NCBI RefSeq assembly: GCF_019703855.1
Contig: NZ_AP024086.1
Span: forward strand, 2,128,501 to 2,192,500
Reading direction: 5' to 3'
Source of the DNA: Desulfomarina profundi
GTDB lineage: Bacteria > Desulfobacterota > Desulfobulbia > Desulfobulbales > Desulfocapsaceae
Length of the DNA: 64,000 nucleotides
This document shows, one piece after another, positions 20,534-30,473 of this stretch; the first letter of the stretch is position 1; the number at the start of each line of letters is the position of its first letter. A program made the translations under genes and the position numbers. The notes below the pieces were generated by a model. The model ran no database searches. It saw only the letters and a list, made by a program, of their open reading frames with translations, and had not been told where the DNA came from.

Positions 20534-21486
20534 ATGAAATATTACACCTTGAATAATAATACAACGATACCCGCCCTGGGTCTTGGAACATGGAAATCCA
20601 ACAGAAACGAAGTTCAGAATGCGGTCAGAGAGGCTGTCAGGATCGGCTATCGCCATATTGACTGTGCGCCGATTTATGAGAATGAAAAAGAAGTTGGTAA
20701 CGGTCTTGCTCCTCTCATTCAAGAAGGGACGGTAAAGAGGGATGAAATATGGATTACTTCAAAACTCTGGAACAACAGCCACGCACCGGAAGATGTGCTT
20801 CCAGCCCTGAAAAAAACACTGCATGATCTCCGGCTGGATTATCTGGATCTCTACCTGATCCACTGGCCGGTCGTTTTTGTCCGAAATGTTCTCTTTCCCC
20901 GAACTCCTGATGAGTATATTCCCCTGGAACAACTCCCTCTGCAGGAAACATGGCAGGCCATGGAAGAGTGTGTGGGGCAGGGTCTGGTGAAAACTCTCGG
21001 AGTCTGTAATTTCAGCATCAAAAAACTGGCAGAACTTCATGACAAGGCAACAATCAAACCAGCCATAAATCAGATAGAACTCCATCCTTACCTGCAGCAG
21101 AATAAAATGCTCCAGTTCTGCAGAAAAAGGAACATTTTCCTGACTGCCTACTCCCCCTTGGATCAGGAGACCGGCACCCGAAAATGAAAAAACAGAATGA
21201 ACCGACCCTGCTCAACGCACCAGAGCTGGCAACCATTGCTGAAAAACACTCCATATCACCAGCTCAGATTCTCCTTGCCTGGGCACTCAAACGTAAAACC
21301 ATCGTCATTCCAAAATCAGTCAACCCGGAACGTCTGAAAGAAAACCTGGCTGCCACCGATGTACAACTGGACGAAAAGGATATACTTGCCATCAACAGAC
21401 TTGACCGGGGTTACAGATATGTAAATGGTGCCTTTTTCACCAAAAACGGTTCCCCTTATACCATGAGAACCATATGGGACGAGTAG
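20534..21486 (+). CDS. Aldo/keto reductase (one-base frameshift)
   Basis: An NADPH-dependent carbonyl reductase with the (beta/alpha)8 fold. The start ALGLGTWKSN, the catalytic region GYRHIDCAPIYENEKEVGNGL (Asp and Tyr), LDLYLIHWPV (His), and VCNFSIKKL are all standard. The printed frame ends at TAYSPLDQETGTRK. Adding one base at the C5T2 run 21153-21159 gives AYSPLGSGDR and joins the C-terminal part (ALKRKTIVIPKSVNPERLKEN, cofactor-binding). The repaired length is 317 aa, as expected for the family. The natural substrate is unknown. Confidence 0.92.
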
Positions 21487-21497
21487 CCCGGACAGGC

Positions 21498-22850
21498 TCA
21501 TCGTTTTCCCGAGAACAGTTTTTTCAGCAGAAGAAAATATAGAATTACGGCAGCAAGCCCTTTGATGACACTGCTGATGGTTATAATCCACCAGACACCA
21601 CTGTATCCATAATGGGTAAAACTGACCAGGAGATAAGCTGCCGGAATCCTGAGTCCGGTAAAAACAATGGATATGACAGAGGGGGTTCTTGTCCTGCCAA
21701 GGCCATAAAACCCCCCGGCTGTGGCAATTTCTACAGCCATGAATATCTGAGAAACCGCCAGAATCTTCAGGTAGAGAATACCAATAGTTACCATCTCTGA
21801 ATCTTTGGTAAAAAGAGAAAAAATCTCTGAGCCAAAAGCCATAAAAGCTACAGTTGCCGAAAAGCCTATTGCCGCACTCAACCCCAAAATACAGTAATAC
21901 CCTGTGCGAATCCTCTCATACCGCCGCCCCCCGTAATTCTGCCCTGTAAAAGCGCTGAGAGCGGTAGAAAACCCAAGAGCGGTACTCCATGAGAGCGCTT
22001 CAATATTCATACCGATATTCTGCACCCCCAGGGGAATCGTCCCAAAGGATGAAACAATTCTGGCGATTACCATGGAAAACAGGCAGAATGCCACCTGGTG
22101 ACCGGCCACTGGTGCACCGATTCGCATCACTCTGCCAAGAATTTTTGTTTTCAATGATGCCGGCAGCTTCAATCCCGGCAATACGGATTCGGCTTTTTTC
22201 AGTTTTACGATAAAAATGGAAAAAACCAGCGTGTTTGAAATAACAGTTGCCAGAGCAGCCCCCTCAGCCCCGAGGCGAGGAAAGAAGAGAAAACCGAAAA
22301 TCAGCAATGGATCAAGGATGATATTGACAACCAGCCCGATCGAATTCACGATAAACGGCGTTTTACTGTTTCCGTTTCCAATATAAACTGCACTGAGGAT
22401 CGGATTCAACACCCCGAATAGCAGGGCAAAGGATATTATTTTCAGATAGCCGGTCGCCTGCTGCAGGACATCGGCATCCAGTCTGAAAAACTGCAGCAGG
22501 TGGGCTGCAAAAAGAAACAACAAAACATTGACAACAATTGAACCGTAGAAACTGAAAGTAAGTGCATTTTCAGCAACATGTCTGGCCTCTTCTATGTCTT
22601 TCCTGCCGGCAGCCTGAGCGACGAGAGTCTCGGTGCCGGACTTTGCAGCATAGAAAAAGCTGTACAGCAACCACATGAAGAAACCGGCAGTGGTAACAGC
22701 TGTTACCGTTGCAGCTCCCATCCTGCCAAGCCAGATGACGTCGGTCAGGTTATAGGCCATCTGGATAAAAGAAGTGCCGATAATAGGAAGTGAAAGCTTA
22801 ACCAACCGAGGTAAAATCGCCCCTTTCGTCAGATCTGTTCTGTTATTCAT
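21498..22850 (-). CDS. MATE-family multidrug/organic-cation efflux protein
   Basis: A 450-aa inner-membrane antiporter with 12 predicted helices in two MatE repeats. The N-terminus (ILPRLVKLSLPIIGTSFIQMAYNLTDVIWLGRMG) is typical of the NorM/DinF/MepA superfamily, and the second repeat starts near ILGRVMRIGAPVAGHQVAF. Intact. It ends 12 bp from the convergent aldo/keto reductase. Na+- or H+-coupled export is inferred from the family; the substrate is unknown. Confidence 0.92.
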   Translation of the reverse strand: MNNRTDLTKGAILPRLVKLSLPIIGTSFIQMAYNLTDVIWLGRMGAATVTAVTTAGFFMWLLYSFFYAAKSGTETLVAQAAGRKDIEEARHVAENALTFSFYGSIVVNVLLFLFAAHLLQFFRLDADVLQQATGYLKIISFALLFGVLNPILSAVYIGNGNSKTPFIVNSIGLVVNIILDPLLIFGFLFFPRLGAEGAALATVISNTLVFSIFIVKLKKAESVLPGLKLPASLKTKILGRVMRIGAPVAGHQVAFCLFSMVIARIVSSFGTIPLGVQNIGMNIEALSWSTALGFSTALSAFTGQNYGGRRYERIRTGYYCILGLSAAIGFSATVAFMAFGSEIFSLFTKDSEMVTIGILYLKILAVSQIFMAVEIATAGGFYGLGRTRTPSVISIVFTGLRIPAAYLLVSFTHYGYSGVWWIITISSVIKGLAAVILYFLLLKKLFSGKR

Positions 22851-22899
22851 TCAACTCTGTTGTACAGATTCGGTCACTTCTCTGACGAGGATGAGAATC

Positions 22900-23445
22900 C
22901 TACCCCAGCTTCTTCAGAACCTCTTCTCTGAATTTAATGGCCTGCTGAGGCGAAGGAATCTCCAAAGCCAGTTTTTCCACAATATCCTGTAACTCCATTT
23001 CTCCATGAAAATAATCTTCACAGACAATTGCTGCCATCGGACCAATATATTCAACCAGGCATTTTTCAAGGACAGACTTATCTTCTTCGCTGATTTCCCC
23101 TCCGGGACCTGGAGATTGTACGGTTTTAAAAGAGGACTCCTCCCCGCAGATCTTTTCAAGTTTTTCAATAATAACGGCTGTATCAGGGAGGTCCACTCGT
23201 TTACGAACAGGAGTAAATCCTTCCTGGAAACGATAGCGTCCGACTTTAATCGTCGACATTTTCTCCAGGGCCTCCCGGCCGTGTCTGTTAAAAAAATAGA
23301 TAGACGTTATTTCTCCATCCTCAAACAATATCTGGGCAGATTTATTTTCGCCTGTCGCCACAAAAAGAGTCCCGGTTACGCGACTTCGATGCAGTCTCCC
23401 AATCTCATCAACAATATCCTTTAACGGTTTGTAATCCTGAGTCAT
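22900..23445 (-). CDS. DUF4388 (PATAN-like) domain protein
   Basis: A 181-aa cytoplasmic protein. Its N-terminal half has the DUF4388/PATAN look (LHRSRVTGTLFVATGENKSA, ILFEDGEITSIYFFNRHGREAL, GRYRFQEGF). Its C-terminal half is helical (VLEKCLVEYIGPMAAIVCED, IVEKLALEIPSPQQAIKFRE) and resembles the helical tail often found after DUF4388. Such proteins are associated with signalling and roadblock-type systems. It lies just downstream of, and with, the Cache-HAMP gene at 23452-24555, and the two probably act together. Confidence 0.7.
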   Translation of the reverse strand: MTQDYKPLKDIVDEIGRLHRSRVTGTLFVATGENKSAQILFEDGEITSIYFFNRHGREALEKMSTIKVGRYRFQEGFTPVRKRVDLPDTAVIIEKLEKICGEESSFKTVQSPGPGGEISEEDKSVLEKCLVEYIGPMAAIVCEDYFHGEMELQDIVEKLALEIPSPQQAIKFREEVLKKLG

Positions 23446-23451
23446 GGCAAT

Positions 23452-24555
23452 TTACCTTCTGCGTAATCTGTCAAATGCCATCTGCAGACTGACACCCATT
23501 CTTTCGATTGCCCGTGCCAGTGCACCGATTTCATCTCCCCTTGTTGTTTCTCTTATTTCCGCATCCAGTTTTCCTCTGCTGATTTCATCCGCGATCTGTG
23601 TCAGGTTCCGGATTGGTGTGCTTAAACGGTTGGCCAGCAAAAAGGCAATAACGAAAACGGTAAGACAGGTTATAATCAGCAGCACAACAGCATTTTGACG
23701 GGCACGGTCAGCAGCTCCATAAGCCTCGGCATAATCCTGCTGGACGATAAGTGTCCAGCCCTGCCTGGTTTTACTGGTATAGGAAACAATTTTATGCCCA
23801 TTATCTTCAAAGACAAAAGAGTTCTTATCAAATCTGTTCCTTTGCCTGAGAGCCGGATGATGGCTGAAATCCTGGAGTTCCGCGGTCACAGCACCTTTTC
23901 CATGGGCAATAAGACGATAATTTTCATCAAGCAGAATGGCAAAACCGGTTTTGCCGATTTTTGTCTTGGTAACGGTTTTTGACAGATCCTCAAGGGTCAT
24001 GGCGATGGCAATAACCCCCATTTTTTCGTTTCTCTCTCCAACTATTGGTTTGGCAAGGACGAGGGCTGGTTTACCCGATGTCTTCCCCAGGAGAACCTGC
24101 TGCCCGACAGATCGACCGGCAATAACCTGCTTGAAATAGTTTCGATCACCATAGTATTTCTGTGGTTTACCATCACTCCGACCCAGGTTTTTCCCGTTTG
24201 GCAGAATAGTAAACGCCAGATAAACCCAGTCATAGGTATCACTCATTGTTTTCAAAACAGGATTCTGTGAGTCACTGTCCATACTGCGTATTGCAGGAGT
24301 CACACCATTCTGTTCCAACACGCGGAGATTCATGGTTGTCCATTCATCAACACTTCGTGAAAGCGCTTCAGTGGTAGTGGCAAGATTATGAAAAATATTG
24401 GTAGTCCAGTCCTGTCTGGACTTGTAAATGCTGATATACCAGAGGCCACCCAGAGGAATTAACGCAATAATACACATGGTCACCAGAATCTGATACAGTA
24501 TTTTAAACCCACCTGTCCGTTCAACGGAATTTGTCTCCACCATTTCTCTCTCCAT
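23452..24555 (-). CDS. dCache-HAMP membrane sensor without an output domain
   Basis: A 367-aa inner-membrane sensor: a first helix (ILYQILVTMCIIALIPLGGLWYI), a periplasmic dCache region of about 230 residues (GVTPAIRSMDSDSQNPVLKT, YGDRNYFKQVIAGR, VLAKPIVGERNEKMGVIA), a second helix (VVLLIITCLTVFVIAFLLA), and a HAMP domain (RLSTPIRNLTQIADEISRGK). It ends 15 residues after HAMP with no kinase, cyclase or MCP module, and I see no frameshift that would supply one. The adjacent DUF4388 protein is a candidate signalling partner. Confidence 0.85.
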   Translation of the reverse strand: MEREMVETNSVERTGGFKILYQILVTMCIIALIPLGGLWYISIYKSRQDWTTNIFHNLATTTEALSRSVDEWTTMNLRVLEQNGVTPAIRSMDSDSQNPVLKTMSDTYDWVYLAFTILPNGKNLGRSDGKPQKYYGDRNYFKQVIAGRSVGQQVLLGKTSGKPALVLAKPIVGERNEKMGVIAIAMTLEDLSKTVTKTKIGKTGFAILLDENYRLIAHGKGAVTAELQDFSHHPALRQRNRFDKNSFVFEDNGHKIVSYTSKTRQGWTLIVQQDYAEAYGAADRARQNAVVLLIITCLTVFVIAFLLANRLSTPIRNLTQIADEISRGKLDAEIRETTRGDEIGALARAIERMGVSLQMAFDRLRRR

Positions 24556-24687
24556 TTCATGTAATCTGCTGCTCTATTTCACCTGCATTTTCATCAAGCC
24601 TATACTATAAAAGATGGCTGCGCAAGCCATTTCAATGGGGCTGAAGCAGGTGATAGCAAAAAGAAAACTGCATCTGGGATACCGTTG

Positions 24688-25395
24688 TCACTCTCTGTCA
24701 CATTCCGCTTTTCTACTCTTTTTTTCTGAGATATACATCCCCACCAACCAGGCAACAAGAACTGCTGTAAAGAACTGACCAAAAATGGCCTCAAGCTGAC
24801 AGAGAGATGCAGCCCCTGGTGTTTTAGGGAAGATATCGCCGTAACCGACTGTTGTAAGAGTAATCAGGGAAAAATAGTTAAAAATATGGATGGAGTGGTT
24901 ATTTGGGTCATCCAGAAGCAGGCCACCATAGGATCCGGGCAGTAAACCATCCATCAGCGTATAAAGAGTACCCCAGAACAATCCGACAATCAGATACAGG
25001 CAAAAGGTGGCATAGAGAACATTTCGGGTAACTTTGTGACAGGATGCGATACGGGTAATATACGAGTAAACCAGAAGTCCAAAATAAATTGAGAGCAGAA
25101 AATAGGCTCCCATACGACTGAAACGGATGATATCATAAATTCCCAGCCAGTACAGAACAAGAATCGGCATAAGGAGAACAATAGCAAACGACCTGTGTCT
25201 ATCCTTCTTTTGAACTGTATAAATCGTCAAAAACATGACGGTTGAAAGGGAGAGATGGGCAAAAACAGTCAATGAGTGATAAGGAGACAGAAAGGGACTT
25301 CCAAGAATATAGAGTAAAAGAAAAAACAGGAGATTTCTGAATCCGTTATTTTTATTTTCTATCTGTTCTTTCTCAATAGGTTGATCATTCTCCAT
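24688..25395 (-). CDS. Two-pore-helix K+ channel family protein
   Basis: A 235-aa inner-membrane protein with several N-terminal helices and a C-terminal ion-channel (Ion_trans_2) unit. The selectivity filter is clear: SLITLTTVGYGDIFPKTPGA. The last helix is FGQFFTAVLVAWLVGMYIS. No regulatory RCK domain is attached. A role in K+ flux or membrane potential is inferred. Confidence 0.88.
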   Translation of the reverse strand: MENDQPIEKEQIENKNNGFRNLLFFLLLYILGSPFLSPYHSLTVFAHLSLSTVMFLTIYTVQKKDRHRSFAIVLLMPILVLYWLGIYDIIRFSRMGAYFLLSIYFGLLVYSYITRIASCHKVTRNVLYATFCLYLIVGLFWGTLYTLMDGLLPGSYGGLLLDDPNNHSIHIFNYFSLITLTTVGYGDIFPKTPGAASLCQLEAIFGQFFTAVLVAWLVGMYISEKKSRKAECDRE

Positions 25396-25433
25396 TCAGG
25401 GGATTCTCCAGCCATACCGTTATAATATACCCT

Positions 25434-26891
25434 CTACAGTTGCAGAAGTGAGGTGGCCGCATACATGGTCAGTTTAAAAGATGGTGAATTGTCTCGAACT
25501 GTTTCAAGAGTCTCTGAATACTTTTCATCGTGGGATGAAGAAAGAGCCTTGCAAAGCCAGGCCATGGCGTCGGTATGCCGCCTCCCTCCATCCTCATTTT
25601 CATACCCGGCTAAAAGCTGCTTCTCCACCTCTTCATAGACGGTCTTATCCGGATTTTCACCATTGATGATTTCTTTTGCCGCTTTGATTTTGTCCCTGGC
25701 ATCATTTGATCTGAGGAGAAGAACCAGGGGTGATATCTCTTCCCTGATTTCTTTTTTTTCCGAAGCAGGTTCTGTATCAGTTTCTACGACATGCTCCTCA
25801 ACTCTTTCCGGTTCAGGTAGAGGTGAAAGGGTTTTGGAACAGACCACTTCCCTGCCGGCCAAAAGAGTCAGCCAGCGAACTGCAGTCTGATACCCCGGTC
25901 TCGAAATTTCAATATGATACCGACCACTCTGCAGAACCATGCCGGGAGAATACCTGGGTTCGATATTGAGAATCCGTATTGACGCATCATTTGGAACTGT
26001 TTTGAAACTCAAACGAAACTCATTGCTCCCGAGATCCGGGACTTCACGCAGTGTCAGTACCCATCCATCTCCAAGGTTTCTGGTTTCAGGTGCTTTTCTG
26101 ACAATCTGGACACTTTTCACCAGTTGACCGTAACTGATCCCGTCTCCCTCTTCCTTGAGTATTGAAGCCTCAGCCATATTTCGCTGAACCCCGGTAATTT
26201 TGATACGACCAGTAAGAACCTGTTCCACGTCAAGAACTTCTCCGGTCTTGGGGTGCTTTATGACCGCTCCCTCTTTATAGACAATAAACTCCATTCCCGC
26301 ATGAATTCCACTATCCAGACCGAGATCAATCATAACTGACTGATTCTTCCTTTTTACAATATAACCGGTCAGGGGGAAATTCTTTACAATTCTGGCGGTC
26401 AGTCTTTTTATCTGCGTCTGCAACTCGGCTTCGGTATCACAACGAATGTTTTCAGCCGCTATAATTGAGCCATTTTCTACATTGATTATACGGGAATTTA
26501 CTTCGATATTTCCTGTGAGGTGGAGAATTGAGCCGGTAATAATAATTTTTACACCCAGGATTTTACCGATCCTGCTGGCACTGTCCTCTGCAATAAGTCC
26601 GGTTGCCCCTAACTTCTGCTCAGCGAGGATCTTCTGTAACATGGCTCGCTCAACAACATCAAAACGCCCATCCTTCACGAGAGTTGTAATAAACCATTCC
26701 GAGACTATTGCCCCCATATCTCGAGTATGAAACGCTTTCCCATGCACCTCAAAATCGAGAACAGCAATCTTGGTCTTGATAAATTCACAATGCCCTTTTC
26801 CGACAGAACCAAATACCAGTAAAAAAGAAAGCAAAACAACGCCAGCTAAACTCTTTGTATTCATTGTAGAACTGATTCCTGAATTTTTCAT
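25434..26891 (-). CDS. CsgG-domain exported protein with PEGA-like and helical repeat regions
   Basis: A 485-aa exported protein. The signal peptide (LAGVVLLSFLLVFGSVGKGHC) is followed by a CsgG-like domain (IAVLDFEVHG, VVERAMLQKILAEQKLGATGLI, AARIG-type GVKIIITGSI). A middle region on transport/coupling strands (GYIVKRKNQSVMIDLGLDSGI) leads to a PEGA-like segment (LQSGRYHIEISRPGYQTAVRWL). The C-terminus looks like short helical HEAT-type repeats (LLLRSNDARDKIKAAKEI). Unlike curli CsgG, it has no obvious lipobox. The role is unknown; related proteins act in envelope secretion or lipoprotein complexes. Confidence 0.75.
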   Translation of the reverse strand: MKNSGISSTMNTKSLAGVVLLSFLLVFGSVGKGHCEFIKTKIAVLDFEVHGKAFHTRDMGAIVSEWFITTLVKDGRFDVVERAMLQKILAEQKLGATGLIAEDSASRIGKILGVKIIITGSILHLTGNIEVNSRIINVENGSIIAAENIRCDTEAELQTQIKRLTARIVKNFPLTGYIVKRKNQSVMIDLGLDSGIHAGMEFIVYKEGAVIKHPKTGEVLDVEQVLTGRIKITGVQRNMAEASILKEEGDGISYGQLVKSVQIVRKAPETRNLGDGWVLTLREVPDLGSNEFRLSFKTVPNDASIRILNIEPRYSPGMVLQSGRYHIEISRPGYQTAVRWLTLLAGREVVCSKTLSPLPEPERVEEHVVETDTEPASEKKEIREEISPLVLLLRSNDARDKIKAAKEIINGENPDKTVYEEVEKQLLAGYENEDGGRRHTDAMAWLCKALSSSHDEKYSETLETVRDNSPSFKLTMYAATSLLQL

Positions 26892-27058
26892 GTTGATAAG
26901 TTGAGGACAAACCTATTCAACAATGATCTTCAATGCAAACTATTTCATTGCAACAAAGAATTTTGCAGGCAACATCTTGATTCTATAAATACTTCCCCCC
27001 GCACGAACCTCAACCTTACATTTATCGGTAAGCTGAGTTCCGGGGAATAATAAAACAG

Positions 27059-29068
27059 CTATTTATCACGTTCATCAATTTTAAAACCACCAATCAACTC
27101 CTGCAGGGAGGCAGACATTTCATTTAACTGCACAGCCCTTCTGTTGACTTTACCAGCGCTTTCAGCCATCTGCCCGGCCTGTTCATTCACAACCGCAATT
27201 TCACCTGCCATTTCATCAGCTTCCCTTGCTCCTTTGGCAATAGATTGATTGACTACCTGAATGCCTCGGGACGCACTACCGACATTCTCCGCAATTTCTC
27301 TTGTGGTTTCCAATTGATTATCTACGGCTGTGACGATAACGGTCACAGTTTCACTCACCTCTTCTATCACCTTACGGATCTGATCAATATCGTAAACCGT
27401 TTCATCAGTGGACTTCTGAATACTCGAAATATTGTCCCTGATTTCCCTTGTCGCATCTGCTGTCTGTCGGGCCAGTTCCTTGATTTCGTTTGCGACAACT
27501 GCAAACCCTTTACCGGCCTCACCAGCTCTGGCTGCCTCTATTGTTGCATTCAGGGCAAGAAGATTGGTCTGTTCCGATATATCGGTGATAACTTCAGTGA
27601 CCCTACCAATATCCGTCGCCGATTGCCCCAGACTGTTCACCTTTGTAACCGTCTGCCCCACCTGAGACACAGCTTGACCGGCTATTGTTTTTGCTTTTTC
27701 AGAGCTACCGGCAATATCCCTGATACTGTTCGTCATTTCATCAGCTGCAGCAGCAATCGTATTCATATCGGCTGCAGCCTCCTCACAGGAATCAGAAACA
27801 GAAATCATCTCCGTACTCATTTCAGCAGCTGCCGCAGAAACCTTTTCAGACTTCCCGGAAGTGGCATTGGCACCAACCGACATCTCTTCCGCAATTGATG
27901 TCAACTCATCTGACGACCGGGTGACACTCCTGGTATTTTTTGCAACCTCCTTGATTATTCCCTGCAGCTTCTCCATAAAAACATTGAACCAGGTTGCCAG
28001 CTGACCGACTTCATCATTGCTTTTTACCTGCAGACGGGTACACAGATCACCTTCACCCTGGGCAATATCTTTCAAACGATCAGCTACATTTTCAACAGGT
28101 TTGATAAGAAGCTTGACAGCCAGAAATGTAACGCTGCACAGTAAAACAAGACCACAGATCAGCCCGGCAAGCAGGATGGTGCTTCTTGTTTTACTGCCGA
28201 CCTCCCTGTTAGTTGAAAAAATTCTCTTTTTAATTTCTCCAACCAGGGTTTTGTTTTTTTCAGTAATTTTACCGACTGCAAGCACCAGGTCATCTACCAC
28301 TGTTTTTGATTTTTTCCGAAGCGTTTCAGTTATCAGCCCGGCACTGTTTTCAGCGAGCCCTTCAAAACGGGAAGCCATTTTATCCAGAGTTTTGTTCATC
28401 TTTGATTTATCTATACAGACAAGCACCTTCCCCAGGGTATTCCCTTCTGTAACAACAGGATGCTCCACAATGAAAACAGATGAATCTTCGGCGGACGCGG
28501 AAAGAACTTTTTCATATTTTTTCCTTCCCTTACCTTGAGCTATATATTTTTTAATCTTCTCTTTTCTTTTATCGAGATAGCGGACAAATGGTTTTCCGTT
28601 GGAACGGATATACATGACATAAACCACATTGTCAGTGTGTGATGCGGATTTGGTATAAGTCACCAGATCAGAATAATTATTCGTCAAAATAGCTTTGGGG
28701 GCAACCTGGGCCAGAAGAACCGCTAGACTCCGACCATTGGCTTGCAGGCTTTTTTCCCAATCCTCGGCAACCTGCATTTTTTCCCGATTCAGGGCTTCTC
28801 TGGTTTTCTCCGCAACTTCCTTACTCGCGGAAAAAGCCATTTCCGACAAAACCTTTTGAATCTTTTTATAAATTCGGCCAAACTCTCCCTCAATTGTCGT
28901 CCTGGAAACCTCAAGGTCTGAAGCCAGTTGCTCCCCCATGCGGCCAAGCAGTTTCTGCTGGCTGGAAGAAACTGCGTATGCCAGAATAAGAAAGGAAATA
29001 ATGAGGATTACCGTCAGTGGTACAAGCAATTTGACCCGAAGGCCCCGGTTATCAAAAAAAGAAAACAC
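27059..29068 (-). CDS. Methyl-accepting chemotaxis protein
   Basis: A 669-aa chemoreceptor. The GTG start at 29068 has a strong GGAGGAG ribosome site. An N-terminal helix ([19 protein letters not shown]) is followed by a periplasmic sensor of about 280 residues, a second helix ([21 protein letters not shown]), HAMP ([20 protein letters not shown]), and a signalling hairpin with the tip sequence [21 protein letters not shown]. It faces the CheA/CheW array in the cytoplasm. It lies 52 bp after the PhnD-like binding protein gene, suggesting that protein delivers the ligand. Confidence 0.95.
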   Translation of the reverse strand: MFSFFDNRGLRVKLLVPLTVILIISFLILAYAVSSSQQKLLGRMGEQLASDLEVSRTTIEGEFGRIYKKIQKVLSEMAFSASKEVAEKTREALNREKMQVAEDWEKSLQANGRSLAVLLAQVAPKAILTNNYSDLVTYTKSASHTDNVVYVMYIRSNGKPFVRYLDKRKEKIKKYIAQGKGRKKYEKVLSASAEDSSVFIVEHPVVTEGNTLGKVLVCIDKSKMNKTLDKMASRFEGLAENSAGLITETLRKKSKTVVDDLVLAVGKITEKNKTLVGEIKKRIFSTNREVGSKTRSTILLAGLICGLVLLCSVTFLAVKLLIKPVENVADRLKDIAQGEGDLCTRLQVKSNDEVGQLATWFNVFMEKLQGIIKEVAKNTRSVTRSSDELTSIAEEMSVGANATSGKSEKVSAAAAEMSTEMISVSDSCEEAAADMNTIAAAADEMTNSIRDIAGSSEKAKTIAGQAVSQVGQTVTKVNSLGQSATDIGRVTEVITDISEQTNLLALNATIEAARAGEAGKGFAVVANEIKELARQTADATREIRDNISSIQKSTDETVYDIDQIRKVIEEVSETVTVIVTAVDNQLETTREIAENVGSASRGIQVVNQSIAKGAREADEMAGEIAVVNEQAGQMAESAGKVNRRAVQLNEMSASLQELIGGFKIDERDK

Positions 29069-29120
29069 GTTATCTCCTCCCTGGAAAAATGTTCAGTTCA
29101 AAAGATGTCCTTACAAGTTT

Positions 29121-30020
29121 TTACTGTCCGGAATAAGCACCTATTTTCAGTACCTTTTGCAACTCTTCAACCGGCCCGTAATCCAAAGAATCCCTCCAGC
29201 CGACAATTTTCGCGTCTTTTGCCGCCTTATCAGTGCTTTTCAACTCTCTCAAGGCGGCTACAACTTCAGATGCCAGATCATCTCCCACATGAGCTACCTT
29301 CGCCAGCGGCCATTCCGGGTAAAGCCTGGTACTGCAGACGAAAGGAAAATCGTTATATTTCTTCTGATTGATGATCTTCAATTCATCCATATCCAGCTCA
29401 TCCGCCGCGACCATTCGCTCAATCGTATCAGTTCTTACTGTACCGGCATCAACAGCACCATTGATGACCGCATAAACAACATTATCGTGCTTTCCTCCAA
29501 ATTCCAGTTTGGCAAAATCTGCAGTGGGGTTAATGCCACCATCCAGCAGCTCCTTGTAAGCCATCTGCCAGCCACCAAACGATGATTTTTTCACAGCCAT
29601 AAACGTTTTTCCTTTCAAATCGGCCAGAGAATTAATATCTTCATTTTCTGCAAGGGTAAAAATGACTCCGCCAAAAGACTGTAATGGCTGCCCCTGCCTG
29701 GAATTAATCATAGTGGCAATGGCTGAAGCGCCATATCTCACCTTGGCCGTAACGTACATGGAGGAGTTGACCAGGAAGAAATCAACAGCCCCTGATTGAA
29801 TGGCACCATTGACTGCATCAAAACTCAAGGGAATTATTTCAAAAGTCTTTCCTGTCAGTTTTGCTGTCAGATATTCTCCAGTGGATTTCCATTTTTTCAG
29901 GGCCTTTACAGGACCGTTTTTTGCCAGTACCCCAATTTTATACGTTTCTCCATGACTGAAAACAGGCATTAAAACCAACAAACAGATCACAATTAAAAAG
30001 CTCTTTCGCCAATCCTTCAT
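29121..30020 (-). CDS. PhnD-like periplasmic substrate-binding protein
   Basis: A 299-aa exported type II binding protein of the phosphate/phosphonate (PhnD/SsuA-like) group. The ATG at 30020 has an AGGAGGAAAGC ribosome region, followed by a signal peptide (SFLIVICLLVLMPVFSHG). The mature protein starts TYKIGVLAKNGPVKALKKW and has a domain-linker region (SGAVDFFLVNSSMYVTAK, INSLADLKGKTFMAVKKSSFGGW). No ABC permease or ATPase gene is nearby. It is immediately upstream of, and codirectional with, a chemoreceptor gene, so sensing rather than uptake is plausible. Confidence 0.85.
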   Translation of the reverse strand: MKDWRKSFLIVICLLVLMPVFSHGETYKIGVLAKNGPVKALKKWKSTGEYLTAKLTGKTFEIIPLSFDAVNGAIQSGAVDFFLVNSSMYVTAKVRYGASAIATMINSRQGQPLQSFGGVIFTLAENEDINSLADLKGKTFMAVKKSSFGGWQMAYKELLDGGINPTADFAKLEFGGKHDNVVYAVINGAVDAGTVRTDTIERMVAADELDMDELKIINQKKYNDFPFVCSTRLYPEWPLAKVAHVGDDLASEVVAALRELKSTDKAAKDAKIVGWRDSLDYGPVEELQKVLKIGAYSGQ

Positions 30021-30074
30021 GCTTTCCTCCTGTAAATTTATGATAAACCAGCATAGCTGGACCAAATGACCCAA

Positions 30075-30473
30075 CTGTTATGCCCTTTCAAGGTACAAAA
30101 GACTGATGAATTCCGACCGCGTTAAAATGGCCTCCTGAGGTATGGTTTCCAGAGAACCAGTTGTCATCCATAATTTTTTGAGACTGTCACTCCATTAAAA
30201 CATCATTTTCCGGCTACTGAAAAACTCCGTAGATTGCCAGGAATATTAAAGATATCTACCGAAAAATAATAATTCTCCCCCAAAAACCAGTCAGTGACAG
30301 AATGCTGAAACAGCTGATAGCCAAAGAAAAAGATTACTCAATAATTATATCTATAGAGTACCAGATGTAAAATTTTTTCTCGGAACAGGAAGAAATAGTC
30401 TGACCACCTGAGAATGGCTACATCTCAAAAACCTGACAATAACACTCTCAGGAATGGGCAATGAAAAACCGGA
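30075..30473. other. Intergenic region, no gene seen
   Basis: About 400 bp between the PhnD-like gene and the EamA transporter. It is AT-rich with many stop codons in all frames. I see no convincing gene, RNA or repeat; it presumably holds the promoter of the binding-protein and chemoreceptor genes. Confidence 0.5.
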
